Assembly (NCBI GenBank): GCA_036936605.1
Contig: JAUPFV010000004.1
Coordinates: 291,380,009-291,444,008 of the forward strand
Source: Limnanthes douglasii subsp. nivea
Taxonomy: Eukaryota > Streptophyta > Magnoliopsida > Brassicales > Limnanthaceae
Direction of reading: 5' to 3'
Length of the DNA: 64,000 bases
A model generated the notes under the pieces. The model saw only the letters and a list, made by a program, of their open reading frames with translations, did not search any database and was not told the DNA's origin. Positions 10,456-20,776 of this stretch are shown one piece after another; position 1 is the first letter of the stretch; every line of letters starts with the position of its first letter. A program made the position numbers and the translations under genes.

Positions 10456-10942
10456 CAGAGCTGGAAAACTAAAATTTATTACCGGAATGTAATCGGAGTC
10501 GGTATCAATGTTTTGAATCGACCAAAAACAGAAACTAATCGATTTCCTGCCATTAACATACATTAGCTACGCCAGTGATTCTATTATCAAGATCGAAAAT
10601 GGAAAACGATTTTGCAGTTGAAAATGAAACACGATACTGACCTTACTGTTCTGACGTCGGAGCTGCTTTCAACGGTGAGGTTGACGGACCTTACTGGTGC
10701 ACCGGTCGAGCTAGGAGACTGACTTGACGAAAAATGACGGATGAAGGTACTATAACAGTGGTATGATGAGGAGTTGGAACTATTGACCTGAAATTCCAGA
10801 GTTCGTCGAAAAAACAGTTCGTTGGTGATCAGAACGCTGGTCGACAGTGGTTGTATGGTTCGTCGGTGATTATTTAGGTTCGTCGGTGCTTAGATAGGCT
10901 CGCCGGAAAGAGTGTGATAACGTCGTCATTTTTTGAAACAAA
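10456..10942 (-). other. Probable 5' leader or promoter region of the MULE transposase
   Basis: About 490 bases without the short motif. The part from about 10640 is more GC-rich and carries repeated GTTCGTCGGTG-type words near 10800-10900. No clear TATA box or ORF was seen. Its position upstream of ATG 10071 makes promoter or leader the simplest reading. Confidence 0.35.
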
Positions 10943-10947
10943 CAGAC
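10943..10947. repeat. Target-site duplication, left copy (CAGAC)
   Basis: CAGAC directly precedes the TGATGAG start of the LTR and matches the five bases that follow the other LTR at 26869-26873. Confidence 0.9.
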
Positions 10948-11276
10948 TGATGAGAGAATAAATGCTTAGGGGGAATATAGGATCTTGAATCTGATGTGAC
11001 TAGAGAGAGAAAGTGTAGAGAGAGAGAGAGTGAAGAAAATATTATCACGTGGAAGGTCCCACCTACCAAGAATAATGGGTCTCCTTTTATAGTAAAGAAT
11101 GGTGGACCCATTAATGTCCTTAGTGGGCTTTCTTTATTTCTATTTTAGTCCTTCACCAAATACAATGTTTACAAATTGGTCCTTAACGAACTGTAAATGC
11201 TATTATTATCACATTATTTTCCTTCTGTTTACAATTAACCCTTTATTATTAATCTTGGCGAATTATTCCCTTATCA
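10948..11276 (-). repeat. 3' LTR (element orientation) of the nested Gypsy element, 329 bp
   Basis: Starts TGATGAGAGAATAAATG and ends CCCTTATCA in plus-strand reading. A GA-rich tract near 11000-11030 is longer than in the partner LTR. The palindromic ends TGAT...ATCA fit integrase recognition. Confidence 0.92.
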
Positions 11277-11289
11277 GTAGCCCCCAGTA
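11277..11289 (-). other. Polypurine tract
   Basis: On the minus strand ACTGGGGGCTAC abuts the LTR start TGATAAGG. The same string stands before the LTR of the related element at 36336-36348, which supports it as the plus-strand primer. Confidence 0.75.
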
Positions 11290-11757
11290 TTCGAGAGCAA
11301 CGGGAATGAAGACTCGTAAAAGTGTCAAGTCAGGATGTCGTTGTCCCCGACCATTTGAGCTGATGGAGTGTCTGCCCGAGCCAGACCTCTTCTTTCCGAC
11401 GTGTCCGACCTTGTAGGTACCTGTCAACCGGTCGGCCTGATGGGAGATACGTTCAGATGTTTCCCTACTTGTCTCGTGAATCTCCTCGGGTCGGCCTTCG
11501 AGTGGTTCGAGCGGATTTCTATGGGCTTAGGCCGGTAAGCCTGCTTCGAGGGGTGAATCGGGTCAGTGTGGCCCATCTAGTGCCTTAGTCCGAGTAGGCT
11601 AACATAGGGTTGGCTTGTGTCAGAAGGGACGTGACACGTGTCGACTACTGACTCGAAGCGTGCTCGCCTGCATAGTTTCTTATGAAGTCTTTTCGACTTC
11701 CCGCTGCTTTTCGTCGCTTGGCCTTCTCCGGTCAAAAATTGGCTGCGTGAGGTTGCC
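11290..11757. other. Spacer between polypurine tract and antisense-ORF promoter
   Basis: GC-richer DNA with many CGACC/GGTCGG words and no ORF of substance. It is the upstream region of the antisense ORF and the 3' untranslated region of the genomic transcript. The left breakpoint of the internal duplication lies at about 11711. Confidence 0.5.
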
Positions 11758-11765
11758 TATAAATA
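11758..11765 (+). promoter_or_regulatory. TATA box of antisense ORF, copy 1
   Basis: TATAAATA within TTGCCTATAAATACCTCAC, 92 bases before the ATG at 11850. The same context recurs at 17099 and, on the minus strand, at 35838-35845. Confidence 0.7.
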
Positions 11766-11849
11766 CCTCACACCTGCAGATCCCTGTCAGAGGAAATCTA
11801 GAGAGAGAAAGCGCTATCTGAAGTTTTTTAGAGAGGGAATGCTTGTTTT

Positions 11850-14429
11850 ATGAGACCCAGATACCCGAAGCGAAAACCCAAGAAGAAGAAGAAGAAAGGT
11901 CGAGTTTTTTGTTTTGTGGATTGGGCTAGTATTGGCGACCGTACTGCAGAATACCGACGCGCTGGATTGATTTGGAGTTCCGATACCAAGCCGCTCACGC
12001 CTGTACCGCAGCCCATGACCCTGTTCTCGCCGACCCGATCCCTGCTGAGTCTTTTATTTTGCCCGATCTTCCCGGCGCTCTGACCCCCGAGCCCGTCGTC
12101 ATCACTTCCAGCAGTAGCTCTCCTCATTCCCCAAGTGTGCACTCTTCAAGTGCTCGATTAAATCTCTCGACAGCTTCCTCGGTCAATTCCTACACTGCCC
12201 CGCTCCCTTTTCCACCTCGACGCTTCGGCAAAGGAAAATTCTTGTCCATGGGTGAAACCAGCTCTCTAAGTTCTCCAAAGGGAGGTAATTTTCCTGAGAT
12301 GGTTTAGCTCACTCCCTCTATACGAGGATACCGAACCGGTTCTAACACTGCTGTGAATTTTTTAGGTCTTAACCAACGGCGAATGACGCCAGCAGAGTTG
12401 GATCCTGAACGGGCTCATCGGCAACAAGACGAAGCTTATCTGGCGCAAACTAGCTGTAGTTGTGGCCCTACAGACCCTTGCGTTCGAACATACGACCCGG
12501 GCGCTGCTACCCACCTTAGCTCTGACAAAATTCTTGTAACGAATACCGAAGAATCAGAGGCAGATGATTTGCCCGTAGAGGTCGGCATTGCTGCTGCTGG
12601 CAATGCCGCTGCCCCTCCTGAGGAGCCGCTTTCCGAGGAGATAGAGGCGGTCATAACCACCAGATACCATCGCTGGCTACCTGCGAACAACGTGATCTCT
12701 CTTTTTAAGGGCAAGTACCTCTACTTCCTTGCTGCTGAGCAAGAAGAGCTGCTGGTCCGTTGGGGAATCCCGGAGTGCGTCACTGTTCGGTTTCCCGTCC
12801 CTGGGGAAACTCCCGTACATGTTCGGTCACGAGAGATTGTGGTCTTTACCGAACTGTTCAACTGGGGCCTCAGGTTCCCCCTGGACCCTGAAATCGCTCT
12901 ATACTTCCGAACCTTCCAAATATGTCCCTCTCAGCTAACGCCTAATGCATGGTACACACTGATGTCTTGCATAATGGCCTCGCGCCTGTCTGGTCGGGTC
13001 ATGCCCATGGAAGAGTTCATAGCCATGTCCGGGCTGTCGAAGTCCCCCAAGTCTTCGTTCTTCTCCTCCTCACTAGCAAACACTTGGAAGATTGTCAACG
13101 ATTTCCTTGAGGGTGATAAGGGTTGGAAGCATCGCTTCGTCTTCCTCAGCGGCTATTGAGAAAATGGTCGCCCTTACAGCAAAGAGAACCCGAGGCATTT
13201 GCTCCGAACTTGGGTTCCTGATGGTAAGCCCCTAGTTTTTTTTTTTAATTGTGCCGTCCTTGTGTGCAGTATCGAAAGACTTCGTACAGGGGCTGAAGAA
13301 GGACCACTTTAAATCGGCCAAGGTCACTTTCCAGGTGCTGAAGGACTATGCTAGGAAGAATTGGGATCGGGCAATGCATCGGGCCTTTAAGAACACCAAC
13401 CTCATTATGAGCAACCTCTAGCGTTGCTCGTCAGAGGTGCTCACTATTGAGCAGTTGCGTCAGCCCCCGAGCATGGAGGACATGATTGCGAAAACGGAAG
13501 TGCCCGACGCCCATCTTTTTCTTCCAAAGCGCAACAAGGCGCCTAGTAAGCGGCCCAAACCCGAAGATGATGTCGAGGAGGACAATGCCGTTGCTGAGGA
13601 GGCGGGCGCGGAGGCGCAACAAAATGAAGGAGCTGCTGAAGGTGGAGAGGAGGATCGGCCCCAGGCCCTGGCGCAGAAAAGGAAGGGTCGGACCGACACA
13701 GAGATGGTTCAGGCGAAGAAGTCTAAACGCTCCAAGAAGGAAGGCGGGTCGGCTGCTGTTGGTGACAATGCCATCGTTCCGGAGTTGTTTGACCATTATG
13801 GGGGAGCTAAGGGTAGTTTGAAGATGGATCCCGTGGTGGTGATCCCGGATAATGTTAGCCCCCCGAAGGCTCCTTCCAATGTCGCGGCGTCGTCGAGTGG
13901 CACAAAGCTTCAGGTGCTGTCAGTACCTGGGAGCCCGCATCCGTTCTCTTTGCAGATTACCGACGGATTGGCCCTTTCTCTGTATAACATGGTCATGCCC
14001 TTGGTCGTGAAGGAATTTCGGGCAGGGGAGTTGAGTGAGCGATTTTCGGGTGCGGAGGCGAGGCTTACTGTTCTGCAAGAGGATGTGCGGAAGGCCCAAG
14101 CAGCTCAGGAAGCGGCCGAGAAAAAGTTGAAGGAGGCCGAAGTGGCTTTGGAAGAGGCAAAAAAAACCGGGGAAGATCGGGCCGCGGTCCTGACGCGTGA
14201 TATCACCGATCTGAAGGCAGCCAACACACGTTTTGCTGAAAAATGCAAGAAGTGGATGGAGAAAGAGACGGCAGACACCAAGGCGGCATACGTGCTGTCT
14301 TTCCACCACCGCTTCCCTGACCTTTCCCTTTGGTCAATGTGGTTGGATGTTCCAGAAAGCGGCCGCCCCTCCGGAGTTATTCTTGACGATGATGAATCGG
14401 ACGATCCCGAATCAGAGGGGGAGGATTGA
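11850..14429 (+). pseudogene. Antisense ORF of Tat Gypsy element, copy 1 (putative gypsy-type transposon domain)
   Basis: Protein family found only in Tat-type Gypsy elements and encoded opposite to gag-pol; its function is unknown. The start MRPRYPKRKPKKKKK (about residues 1-15) is lysine-rich and could be a nuclear signal. A Ser/Pro-rich stretch follows, then the conserved domain from about 12640 to 13150 (key words RWLPANNVISLF, WGIPECVTVRFP, GLRFPLDPEIA, IMASRLSGRVMPMEE), which matches the Transposase_28 type (PF04195) from memory. A very short 46-bp GT-AG intron (13224-13269) precedes a second exon with a charged coil and a C-terminal FPDLSLWSMW plus acidic tail. Defects: 1-base loss near 12014, TAG 12305, TGA 13157 and TAG 13419. 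Confidence 0.85.
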
Positions 14430-14609
14430 TTCCCGAAGTCCTTATCTTTTGTGTTTTCGTATTTTTATTGTTTGTAACACTTCTTTTGTATTTTATGGAC
14501 TGCAGAGTCCCCTATAAACTTCTTTTGTAGGCGGCTTTTGGATCATCTATTATTATTCCCGTCCTTCATGTTTTTGTGAATGTTATAGTCATGTGTGGGT
14601 CGGAACATA

Positions 14610-15225
14610 ATGGGCGGTCTTTTAGGAAGTAGATCCATTCGAGAACTGAAAAACCAATGAAGGTTCGGTAGATTAATGAAAAATTGGAAATTTCCCTTAG
14701 GGTCGGGAATTTTAAGATGTAGATCACTTCGAGAACTGAAAACCCAATATAGGTTCTGTAGATCAATGTAACATTGAAAATTTCCTTTAGGGTCGGGAAT
14801 TTTAATATGTAGATCAGTTCGAGAACTGAAAAACCAATGGAGGTTCTGTAGATCAATGTAACATTGAAAATTTCCCTTAGGGTCGGGAATTTTAATATGT
14901 AGATCAGTTCGAGAACTGAAAAACCAATGAAGGTTCTGTAGATCAATGTAACATTGAAAATTTCCCTTAGGGTCGAGAATTTTAATATGTAGATCAGTTC
15001 GAGAACTGAAAAACCAATGAAGGTTCTGTAGATCAATGTAACATTGAAAATTTCCCTTAGGGTCGGAAATATTAATATGTAGACCAGTTCGAGAACTGAA
15101 AAACCAATGAAGGTTCTATAGATCAATGCAACATTGAAAATTTCCCTCAGGGTCTCGAATTTTAATATGTAGATCAGTTCGAGAACTGAAAAACCACTGA
15201 AGGTTCTGCATATCAATCAAGATTA
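14610..15225. repeat. 90-bp tandem repeat array, copy 1 (about 6.5 units)
   Basis: The word GAGAACTGAAAA recurs every 90 bases (about 14641, 14731, 14821, 14911, 15001, 15091, 15181). It lies between integrase and antisense ORF, the hypervariable 3' region where Tat elements often carry tandem repeats. Because 90 is a multiple of three, one minus frame stays open and reads as a 30-residue repeat, but nothing else suggests coding. Confidence 0.92.
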
Positions 15226-15439
15226 GTAAGAACAAGCGTCGACCAGCTCGTCAGCTGACAAAGTTTGTGATTCTCTCTAGATTGGAAGACAAAAAAGTTC
15301 TGATTAAAACTAACGAAGGGGGGTCGGTCGTTAACGATGCATCATTAAAACCTTCTCCTGCCACCGAGGTAGGAAAGAGTGCATCCCCGACCAACAAGTT
15401 CTTACACAAAAATGCTTAAGGAATTACAGGAATGTAAAA

Positions 15440-17051
15440 TTACTCTAAATACAATTTCAAATGCTCAATATTCCATGGCAGTCTCAACGAGTGCCCGATC
15501 TTGTTCTGCAAACGATATGTTCCGCTTTTAATTTTCTCGATTACTTTGTAAGGTCCTTCCCAGTTTGGGGCGAGCTTGCCGAGGTTTTTCTCTTTGGTGT
15601 GCAGAAATACGCGTCTCAAAACCTTGTCACCGACTTTAAATTCCCGACGGCGTTCTTTAGACTCATACCGACTCCTCATTAGGGTCTAATAGTGTAAAGA
15701 ATTGAGCTGAGCGCGACTCCGTTTTTCTTCTATGAGGTCGAGGGCAAACCGTCTGTCGCCTTCATTTGTGTTTTCATTGTAGGAATCGATCCTGAAAGAT
15801 GGAAAAATGGATTCTGCCGGGGTGACCGCGTCCATACCATATACCAGAGTATATGGTGATTCCTGAGTCACCGTTCGATGGGTGGTTCGGTAAGCCCATA
15901 ACACTTCATGTAGATATTCTGTCCAGAATGGTTTGGTTGGTGACTTCGACTTGTCCATTCGCTTGAGGATGGAATGGAGCGGAGAAACATTGTCTGATCC
16001 TGTGAGTTGTGCAAAAAGACTTCATTTCGCTGTTGTCGAATTGCGGTCCGTTATCCATGGTAAGCCTTTAGGGTACCCCGAACCGACAACAGATGTTGGA
16101 CCAAATAAATTTGATGATGTCTTTAGTCTTATTGGCGGATAATAGCTCAGCTTCAACCCATTTTGAAAAATAGTCCACCGCCACAACAATAGTCTGTCTC
16201 CCGCCAGATGTTATTGGTAGTGGTCCTACAAGGTCGATCCCCCATCGGTCGAAGGGCAATCCTTCTGATATGGATTCTAAAGGAGCTGCGGGTATGTTTA
16301 TCGTGTTCGCGAACCTTTGACAAGTATCGCAAGTTTTTACTATTTGCCGCGCGTCCGCTGTTATCGTCGGCCAATAAAATCCAGCGAGGAAAATTCTCCT
16401 AATTAGGGCTTTGTAACCACAATGAGCCGCACCTTCTCCATCATGTAGTTCGGATACGATTATCTGTGACTCGTGGACCCCCAGACACCTCAGCAATGGG
16501 CGGCTGAACGACTTTTTGTATAATATGTCGCCCAATAAAACGTAACCTCGGGCCTTGTTACGAACCTTCCGGGCCGATGCACCATCGCCTGGTAGTTGAC
16601 CTTCGGCTAGGAAGGCTATGATGTCACGTTGCCAATCTAAAATAGTTACCGAGGATATCTGGCAAGCAATTTCAGGTCGGTTATCGAGCTCCTGCCTTTT
16701 TATGATGGATGGATTTTCTTGCTCGGTTACCCAGGGGTAATTGCTTGAGCAGGAAGTTGATGCTAAGGAGTCTCCCACCATGTTCTCACTTCTTGGAACG
16801 TGTTCATATGTGATTTTGACAAATGAGGCAGCTAGTACTCTTACCACTGCTAAATACTGAACCAGATGCTCTTTCCTAGCTTCCGAAGCTCCCGAGGCTT
16901 GGTTTATCAGGAGATGGGAATCGCTAATGAGGCGTACTTGCCGTGTTCCACATACATGTGCTAGCCGTAGTTCGGTCAGGGCGGCTTCATACTCAGCCTC
17001 ATTGTTGGAGGTAGGAAAATCGAATCGGATGGCCTGGTGCATACTGATGCC
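15440..17051 (-). pseudogene. Duplicated RNase H/integrase fragment, copy 1
   Basis: Begins abruptly at the duplication junction, inside the archaeal-type RNase H: NNEAEYEAAL (catalytic Glu) and LISDSHLL (Asp) are present but the first catalytic Asp segment is cut off. Integrase follows, with the HHCC zinc region ending CDTCQRFAN (about 16330), the first catalytic Asp in WGIDLVGPLP, and a C-terminal NWEGPYKV chromatin-proximal module ending at 15440. The reading frame shifts near 16068 and 15960. With no RT upstream it can only be a relic of the duplication. Confidence 0.85.
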
Positions 17052-17098
17052 TCGTCGCTTGGCCTTGTCCGGTCATAAATTGGCTGGGTGAGGTTGCC

Positions 17099-17106
17099 TA
17101 TAAATA
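17099..17106 (+). promoter_or_regulatory. TATA box of antisense ORF, copy 2
   Basis: TATAAATA 92 bases before ATG 17191, same context as copy 1. Confidence 0.65.
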
Positions 17107-17190
17107 TCTCACACCTGCAGATCCCTCTCAGAGGAAATCTAGAGAGAGAAAGCGCTGTCTGAAGTTTTCTAGAGAGGGAATGCTTGTTTT

Positions 17191-19767
17191 ATGAGACCCA
17201 GATACCCGAAGCGAAAACCCAAGAAGAAGAAGAAAGGTCCAGTTTTTGGTTTTTTGGATTGGGCTAGTATTGGCGACCGTGCTGCAGAATACCGACGCGC
17301 TGGATTGATTTGGAGTTCCAATGCCAAGTCGTTCACGCCTGTACTGCAGCCCCACGACCCTGTTCTCGCCGACCCGATCCCTGCTGAGTCTTTTATTTTG
17401 CCCGATCTTCCCTGCGCTCTGACCCCCGAGCTCGTCGTCATCACTTCCAGCAGTAGCTCTCCTCATTCACCAAGTGCTCACTCTTCAAGTGCTCAATTAA
17501 ATCTCCCGACAGCTTCCTCGGTCAATTCCTAGACTGCCCCGCTCCCTTTTCCACCTCGACGCTTCGGCAAAGGCAAATTCTTGTCCATGGGTGAAACCAG
17601 CTCTCCAAGTTCTCCAAAGGGAGGTAATTCTCCTGAGATGGTTCAGCTCACTCCCTCCAAACGAGGATACCGAACCGGTTCTAACACTGCTGTGACTTTT
17701 TTAGGTCTTAACCAACGGCGACTGACGCTAGCAGAGTTGGATCCTGAACGGGCTCATCGGCAACAAGACAGAGCTCATCTGGCGCAAACTAGCAGCAGTT
17801 GTGGCCCTACAGACCCTTGCGTTCGAACATCCGACCCGGGCGCTGCTACCCACCTTAGCTCTGACAAAATTCCGGTAACGAATACCGAAGAATCAGAGGC
17901 AGATGATTTGCCCGTAGAGTTCGGCATTGCTGCTGCTGGCAATGCCGCTGCCCCTCCTGAGGAGCCGCTTCCCGAGGAGATAGAGGCGGTCATAACCACC
18001 AGATACCATCGCTGGCTACCTGCGAACAACGTGATCTCTCTTTTTAAGGGCAAGTACCTCTACTTCCATGTTGCTGAGCAAGAAGAGCTGCTGGTCCGTT
18101 GGGGAATCCCGGAGTGCGTCACTGTTCGGTTTCCCGTCCCTGGGGAAACTCCCGTACATGTTCGGTCACGAGAGATTGTGGTCTTTACCGAACTGTTCAA
18201 CTGGGGCCTTAGGTTCCCCCTAGACCCTGAAATCGCTCTATACTTCTGAACCCTCCAAATCTGTCCCTCTCAGCAGACGCCTAATGCATGGTACACACTG
18301 ATGTCTTGCATAATGGCCTCGCGCCTGTCTGGTCGGGTCATGCCCATGGAAGAGTACATAGCCATGTTCGGGCTGTCGAAGTCCCCCAAGTCTCCGTTCT
18401 TCTACTCCTCACTAGCAAACACTTGGAAGATAGTCAACGATTTCCTTGAGGGTGATAAGGGTTGGAAGCATCGCTTCGTCTTCCTCAGCGGCTGTTGAAA
18501 AAATGGTCACCCTTACAGCAAAGAGAACCCGAGGCATTTGCTCCGAACTTGGGTTCCTGATGGTAAGCCCCTAGTTTTTTTTTTAATTGTGTCGTCCTTG
18601 TGTGCAGTATCGAACTACTTCGTACAGGAGCTGAAAAAGAAGCACTTTAAATCGGCCAATGTCACTTTCTAGGTGCTGAAGGACTATGCTAGGAAGCATT
18701 GGGATCGGGCAATGCATCGGGCCTTTAAGAACACCAACCTCATTATGAGCAACCTCTGGCGTTGCTCGTCAAAGGTGCTCACTATTGAGCAGTTGCGTCA
18801 GCCCCCGAGCATGGAGGACATGATTGCAAAAACGGAAGCGCCCGATGCCCATCTTTTTCTTCCAAAGCGCAACAAGGCGCCTAGTAAGCGCCCCAAACCC
18901 GAAGATGATGTCGAGGAGGCCAATGCCGTTGCTGAGGAGGCGGGCGCGGAGGCGCAACAAAATGAAGGAGCTGCTGAAGGTGGAGAGGAGGATCGGCCCC
19001 AGGCCCTGGCGCAGAAAAGGAAGGGTCGGTCCGACGCAGAGATGGTTCAAGCGAAGAAGTCTAAACGCTCCAAGAAGGAAGGCGGGTCGGCTGCTGTTGG
19101 TGACAATGCCACCGTTCCGGAGCGGTTTGACCATTATGGGGGAGCTAAGGGTGGTTTGAAGATGGATCCCGTGGTGGTGATCCCTGATAATGTTAGCCCC
19201 CCGAAGGCTCCTTCCAATGCCGTGGCGTCGTCGAGTGGCACAAAGCTTCCGGTGATGTCAGGGCCTGGGAGTCCGTATCCGTTCTCTTTGCAGATTACCG
19301 ACGGATTGGCCCTTTCTCTGTATAACATGGTCGTGCCCTTGGCCGTGAAGGAATTTCGGGCAGGGGAGCTGAGTCAGCGATTGTCTGGTGCGGAGGCGAG
19401 GCTTACTGTTCTGCAAGAGGATGTGCGGAAGGCCCAAGCAGCTCAGGAAGCGGCCGAGAAAAAGTTGAAGGAGGCCGAGGTGGCTTTGGAAGAGGCAAAA
19501 AAAACCGGGGAAGATTGGGCCGCGGTCCTGACGCGTGATATCTCCGATCTGAAGGTAGCCAACACACGTTTTGCTGAAAAATGCAAGAAGTGGATGGAGA
19601 AAGAGACGCCCGACACCAAGGCGGCATACGTGCTGTCTTTCCACCACCGCTTCCCTGACCTTTCCCTTTGGTCAATGTGGTTGGATGTTCCATAAAGCGA
19701 CCGCCCCTCCGGAGTTATTCTTGACGATGATGAATCGGACGACCCCGAATCAGAGGGGGAGGATTGA
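17191..19767 (+). pseudogene. Antisense ORF of Tat Gypsy element, copy 2
   Basis: Same protein as at 11850, here with a different set of lesions. The frameshift of copy 1 near 12014 is absent, but TAG at 17530, TGA at 18247, TAG near 18670 and TAA at 19693 interrupt it. The TGA at 18496-18498 is shared with copy 1 (13157), so it predates the duplication; the relative at 34362-34658 has a Trp codon there. The W codon lost in copy 1 (13419) is intact here. The coil and acidic C-terminus (ending ESEGED) reach TGA 19765-19767. Confidence 0.85.
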
Positions 19768-19944
19768 TTCCCGAAGTCCTTATCTTTTGTGTTTTCGTAT
19801 TTTTATTGTTTGTAACACTTCTTTTTTATTTTGGGGACTGCGGAGTCCCCTATAAACTTCTTTTGTAGGGGGCTGTTTGATCATCTATTATTGTTCACGT
19901 CCTTTATGTTTTTGTGAATGTTATAGTCTTGTGTGGGTCGGAAC

Positions 19945-20560
19945 ATAATGGGCGGTATTTTAGGAAGTAAATCCATTCGAGAACTGAAAAACCAATGAAG
20001 GTTCGGTAGATTAATGAAAAATTGGAAATTTACCTTAGGGTCGGGAATTTTAAGATGTAGATCAGTTCGAGAACTGAAAAACCAATGAAGGTTCTGTAGA
20101 TCAATGTAACATTGAAACTTTCCCTAAGGGTCGGGAATTTTAATATGTAGATCAGTTCGAGAACTGAAAAACCAATGAAGGTTCTGTAGATCAATGTAAC
20201 ATTGAAAATTTCCCTTAGGGTCGGGAATTTTAATATGTAGATCAGTTCGAGAACTGAAAAACCAATGAAGGTTCTATAGATCAATGTAACATTGAAAATT
20301 TACCTTTGGGTCGAGAATTTTAATATGTAGATCAGTTCGAGAACTGAAAAACCAATGAAGATTCTGTAGATCAATGTAACATTGAAAATTTCCTTTAGGG
20401 TCGGGAATATTAATATGTAGATCAGTTCGAGAACTGAAAAACCACTTAAGGTTCTGTAGATCAATGTAACATTGAAATTTTCCCTTAAGGTCTGGAATTT
20501 TAATATGTAGATCAGTTCGAGACTGAAAAACAACTGAAGGTTCTGCATATCAATCAAGAT
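19945..20560. repeat. 90-bp tandem repeat array, copy 2 (about 6.5 units)
   Basis: GAGAACTGAAAA recurs at about 19979, 20069, 20159, 20249, 20339, 20429 and 20519. Unit order and number match copy 1 closely, so the arrays have not changed length much since the duplication. Confidence 0.92.
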
Positions 20561-20776
20561 TAATAAGAATAAGTGTCGACCATCTCGCCAGCTGACAAAG
20601 TTTGTAATTCTCTCTATATTGGAAGGCAAAAAAGTTTTGATTAAAACTAACGAAGGGGGGTCGGGCGTTAACGATGCCTCATTAAAACCTTCTCGTGCCA
20701 CCGAGGTAGGAAAGAGTGCATCCCCGACCAACAAGTTCTTACACAAAAATGCTTAAGGAATTACAGGAATGTAAAA

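Larger units (their letters stand above)
1..10947. mobile_element. Mutator-like element (MULE), left part, with Ulp1-like, acidic and transposase genes
   Basis: This segment behaves as one element. It has a Ulp1-type gene and a small acidic gene on the plus strand, a MuDR-type transposase on the minus strand, and one family of short motifs running through all its longer introns and spacers up to about 10450. The left end lies outside the window. The element is interrupted at 10943-10947 by a Gypsy insertion and resumes at 26869. MULEs that carry a Ulp1-like gene beside mudrA-type transposase are known in plants (Kaonashi and VANDAL-like groups). No long terminal inverted repeat can be tested because the left end is missing. 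Confidence 0.8.
11711..17051. repeat. Internal tandem duplication, copy 1 (about 5.34 kb)
   Basis: Collinear with 17052-22360 at offsets of 5337-5341 bases: antisense-ORF start 11850/17191, antisense-ORF stop 14429/19767, integrase end 15440/20777. The junction at 17051/17052 joins the second RNase H sequence (matching 22360) to the antisense-ORF promoter (matching 11711). Confidence 0.9.

Noticed and set aside
13224..13269. 46-bp intron in the antisense ORF as merely a frameshift
   Set aside because: It is unusually short for a plant intron, but GTAAG and GTGTGCAG borders are kept in both copies and the third relative has a GTAAT...TAG interval at the same codon, so an intron is preferred.
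14566..15216. 216-codon minus-strand ORF with a 30-residue repeat (and a similar one at 20030-20746)
   Set aside because: It is the translation of the 90-bp tandem repeat; a period divisible by three keeps a frame open by itself. No domain, no start context and no similar protein known to me.
14610..20560. Regularly spaced repeats as a CRISPR array
   Set aside because: The units are contiguous 90-bp tandem repeats with no unique spacers, in a plant retrotransposon.
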